NCBI GenBank assembly: GCA_019637435.1
Contig: JAHBVO010000005.1
Coordinates: 62,001-126,000 of the forward strand
Direction of reading: 5' to 3'
Length of the DNA stretch: 64,000 nt
From: Candidatus Obscuribacterales bacterium
Lineage (GTDB): Bacteria; Cyanobacteriota; Vampirovibrionia; Obscuribacterales; Obscuribacteraceae
Shown one piece after another: positions 61,994 through 64,000 of this stretch (positions within the stretch are counted from its first letter, which is position 1; each line of letters starts with the position of its first letter). Below the pieces are notes generated by a model. It had not been told where the DNA came from, ran no database searches, and saw only the letters and a program-made list of their open reading frames with translations. The translations under genes were made by a program, and so were the position numbers.

Positions 61994-63550
61994 TTAGGAA
62001 GGAAATTCATCTTCGTCGCCACGAGGCGCGAACATTCGATGTGCGCCGAGAGCCGCAGCCAACGACGATGCAGCCGTTGGGGCTTTCAAACGCGCTCGAG
62101 TCTCAGCCTCCTGGTATTTCTTCTTGTTCTCACGAATCGTTGCGGTAGCCTTATCGAAATACTCTCCCGGCTTCACACATGGAAGCTTTTTCGCCTTATC
62201 GAATGCGACCAGAATTTTCGCGTCCTCTATCAAACGCTTTATATCAGCACCGGTGAGTCCGTCGGTTATCTCTGCGAGTTTAGCCATGTCATACTTGCGA
62301 AGCTCAAGAGGCAATTTATGTTTGTTGTCATTCAAGATGTCTTCCCGAGCTTTAGCATCAGGCAATTTGGTTTCCAGCCATAGCTCGATACGCCCAGAGC
62401 GCACCAATGCTGGTGGCACACTTCCCACATCCATCGTAGTCATAATTATGCAGACTCGCTTATTGCTTTCACTTTCCAAACCGTCCAGCATGGTAAGCAA
62501 GTAACGATAGAGACCGAAATCGTCCTTGTTTTCGAAAATAACGTCGCTATCGTCAATGAAGATTATTGATGGCGCGTTATTCTTAGCTGACTCAAAAACT
62601 TGCTGAATTTTTGCATAAAACTCTCGACTGCCGGAGATAAAAGTTCCATCAATCAAGAAGAACTTGCTCTTTAATCGATGAGCAAGAGCCCTACCAATTG
62701 TCGTTTTCCCCGTTCCGGGCGGGCCTGCAAGCAGCACTCCTCGCTTCGGCTGAAGATCATACTCAGTAGCAAGGTCGTCTCTCTCCAGAGGGATAATGAT
62801 ATTCGCTTCGAGACTCTCAATCACGTCATCAACACCACGAAGCGATTTGATGTCTACAGCCTCAACTTCCTCCAGATCGACGTTGCTCCCCATTCGCTGA
62901 TTTCTCATGTAGTCGATAAACTTTTCCGTATCGAGTTTTTTCGTCTTACGCAACCACGTACATGCACTACGCAACTGATGCGCATTCAGTTTCGGAGCAA
63001 AGCGAAAAATCTTGTGAAAATCGAGGTCTTTCGCCGTGTCCCCGAGGTAATTTTGGCAAAGTGCTTGGTAGTCTGAAAAGTCAAACTTGCGAACGTTAGC
63101 ACAATAACCGCGATTCCAGATGGGACGTGGTGTCGTACCCTCCATTCCAAAAATCAGTTTCTTGGTCGGATGGTTTGAAACAAATGAAGCGACACTGGTT
63201 AGAATCGCTTCGACAAATTTGGCGCGAGGATATGGAGAGTTGAATCCACAGCCGCATATAACGTCATAAATCAAATCGAGATCATCCATGATGACAATAT
63301 CGTTTTTAGATAGCGCATTCATCAGCATTGCCTCAAGCGTTTCGTCCATCGCAAGTGGATTTTGCTTTCGAATATCATCGATGAAGTCTTTGCAGGTTAA
63401 AAACTGTCCCCCCTTGTTTTTGTGGAATTCCTCAAGAATGGTCGTTTTCCCCATTCCCGCATGAGCCCAGACGATGAGAATGTTGCCTACCTCATATGCC
63501 TCGTTTAAATAATCGAAAGCCTTTTGCTGAGCTGGGGACAGCTTGATCAT
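61994..63550 (-). CDS. AAA+ ATPase with two nucleotide-binding modules
   Basis: 518 residues from ATG 63550, with AGGAGGT five bases upstream. The N-terminal module has Walker A in WAHAGMGKTTILEEF and Walker B IVIMDDLDLIYDV. The C-terminal module is a classical FtsH/Cdc48-type AAA domain: GPPGTGKTTIGRALAH, IIFIDDSDVIFENKDD, TTMDVGSVPPALVRSGRIELWLETKLPDAKAREDIL with arginine-finger-type R residues. It has no protease or membrane part. Two different ATPase modules in one chain are unusual; substrate unknown. Confidence 0.82.
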   Translation of the reverse strand: MIKLSPAQQKAFDYLNEAYEVGNILIVWAHAGMGKTTILEEFHKNKGGQFLTCKDFIDDIRKQNPLAMDETLEAMLMNALSKNDIVIMDDLDLIYDVICGCGFNSPYPRAKFVEAILTSVASFVSNHPTKKLIFGMEGTTPRPIWNRGYCANVRKFDFSDYQALCQNYLGDTAKDLDFHKIFRFAPKLNAHQLRSACTWLRKTKKLDTEKFIDYMRNQRMGSNVDLEEVEAVDIKSLRGVDDVIESLEANIIIPLERDDLATEYDLQPKRGVLLAGPPGTGKTTIGRALAHRLKSKFFLIDGTFISGSREFYAKIQQVFESAKNNAPSIIFIDDSDVIFENKDDFGLYRYLLTMLDGLESESNKRVCIIMTTMDVGSVPPALVRSGRIELWLETKLPDAKAREDILNDNKHKLPLELRKYDMAKLAEITDGLTGADIKRLIEDAKILVAFDKAKKLPCVKPGEYFDKATATIRENKKKYQEAETRARLKAPTAASSLAAALGAHRMFAPRGDEDEFPS

Positions 63551-63797
63551 GAAACCTCCTGGACCTTCAGTGCGCTGAAGATCGTTCCTGTGAGATGCCT
63601 GCAATGCCTACTACTACATGCGATGCCGAGTTTCAGAGGATGCCTGGATTCCTGGATTTCTATCGTTCCCTAAATGACACGCCAATTATCTGCCGCATGA
63701 ACCCTTATACCAGATTGTTACGCACCCCGCCCACAGTTAGGTAGAAACGGAGCAGATACCGTTTCTCAGACAGGGATGCAACTGTGCGCGGATTTTT
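63551..63797. other. Intergenic region, no feature seen
   Basis: About 250 bp upstream of the AAA+ gene. No reading frame of interest, tRNA or clear hairpin. It also holds the 3' flank of the YchJ-like gene. Confidence 0.5.
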
Positions 63798-64000
63798 CTA
63801 AACCGCCTGCTCGAGTATATCGCCCTCGATGTACATCCACCGACCATTGAGCTTTTCAAAACGACTCTTCTCTTTGAACGTATTGTCGAGCCCGCCCTGG
63901 CGCAAGTAAGCTGTGAAAGTCACAAATGCCTCTTCGCTACCATCAACAAACTCGTCGACCGTTAGTGAATCAAACTGAGTGTGCTGCGAAAATTTATGCA
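63798..64000 (-). CDS. YchJ-like (UPF0225/NTF2-like) protein, 3' end only
   Basis: The last 66 codons of a gene that runs out of the window, ending with TAG at 63800-63798. The visible part reads VDEFVDGSEEAFVTFTAYLR and then KEKSRFEKLNGRWMYIEGDI, matching the C-terminal NTF2-like domain of YchJ proteins (E-x-S-x-F at the end, W-x-Y-x-[DE]-G). The SEC-C zinc motif expected at the N-terminus is outside the window. Confidence 0.8.
   Translation of the reverse strand, partial: HKFSQHTQFDSLTVDEFVDGSEEAFVTFTAYLRQGGLDNTFKEKSRFEKLNGRWMYIEGDILEQAV

Overview
The window reads as a stretch of bacterial chromosome: standard code, dense operons, Shine-Dalgarno starts and several ATGA/GTGA stop-start overlaps. 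A two-membrane, non-photosynthetic, cyanobacteria-related lineage (Melainabacteria/Obscuribacterales type) would fit the many TPR proteins, the PafA-type phosphatase, the GT9 transferase and the Rcp1-like regulator. That placement is an impression from gene families, not a demonstrated result.

Layout. 0-5 kb: a sigma-70 gene, six tRNA genes on the minus strand (Asp, His, an odd Pro(UGG), a short-armed UAG-anticodon tRNA, Gln(UUG), Gln(CUG)) and a GAF/fRMsr-like gene. 5-14.6 kb: GT9 transferase, TPR proteins, a saccharopine-dehydrogenase-like enzyme, an HTTM membrane pair, a zinc peptidase, a MerC-like protein and a derelict IS1595-like transposase. 14.8-22.5 kb: sugar porter and a translationally coupled AddB/AddA-like pair. 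24.8-33.0 kb: a complete histidine operon, hisL-hisG-hisC::HAD-hisB-hisH-hisF-hisA::I::E-hisD. 33-47.6 kb: coiled-coil membrane protein, methyltransferase/flavin reductase, RNase Z, phosphoesterase, PafA-type phosphatase, a TPR/ATLF-like peptidase, and a VWA/histidine kinase/TPR operon. 47.6-49.5 kb: a DUF417/ECF sigma/anti-sigma module between imperfect direct repeats. 50-64 kb: a PfkB kinase fused to a trypsin-like domain, two ABC-F ATPases, a YaeJ-like release factor, a kinase/regulator/HEAT-like operon, an M13 peptidase, a double-AAA ATPase and the 3' end of a YchJ-like gene.

Three things stand out. First, a family of ~28-bp palindromes centred on CCGATATCGG occurs as about 20 copies in seven places between 0.1 and 26 kb. 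Multi-copy sites have a unit of close to 33 bp (11 codons). Copies lie between genes and also inside genes: three consecutive units sit in frame in the HisC N-terminus and one in the gene at 9804. They resemble, in concept, the protein-inserting palindromic elements of Rickettsia, but are much shorter. Second, the histidine operon carries a textbook attenuator (a leader peptide with seven His codons, an antiterminator option and an intrinsic terminator) and two fusions that join consecutive pathway steps: HisE+HisI+HisA, and HisC plus a HAD domain that probably supplies histidinol-phosphatase. Third, the tRNA cluster contains two structurally abnormal tRNAs.

All family calls were made by eye from motifs; no database search or folding program was run.
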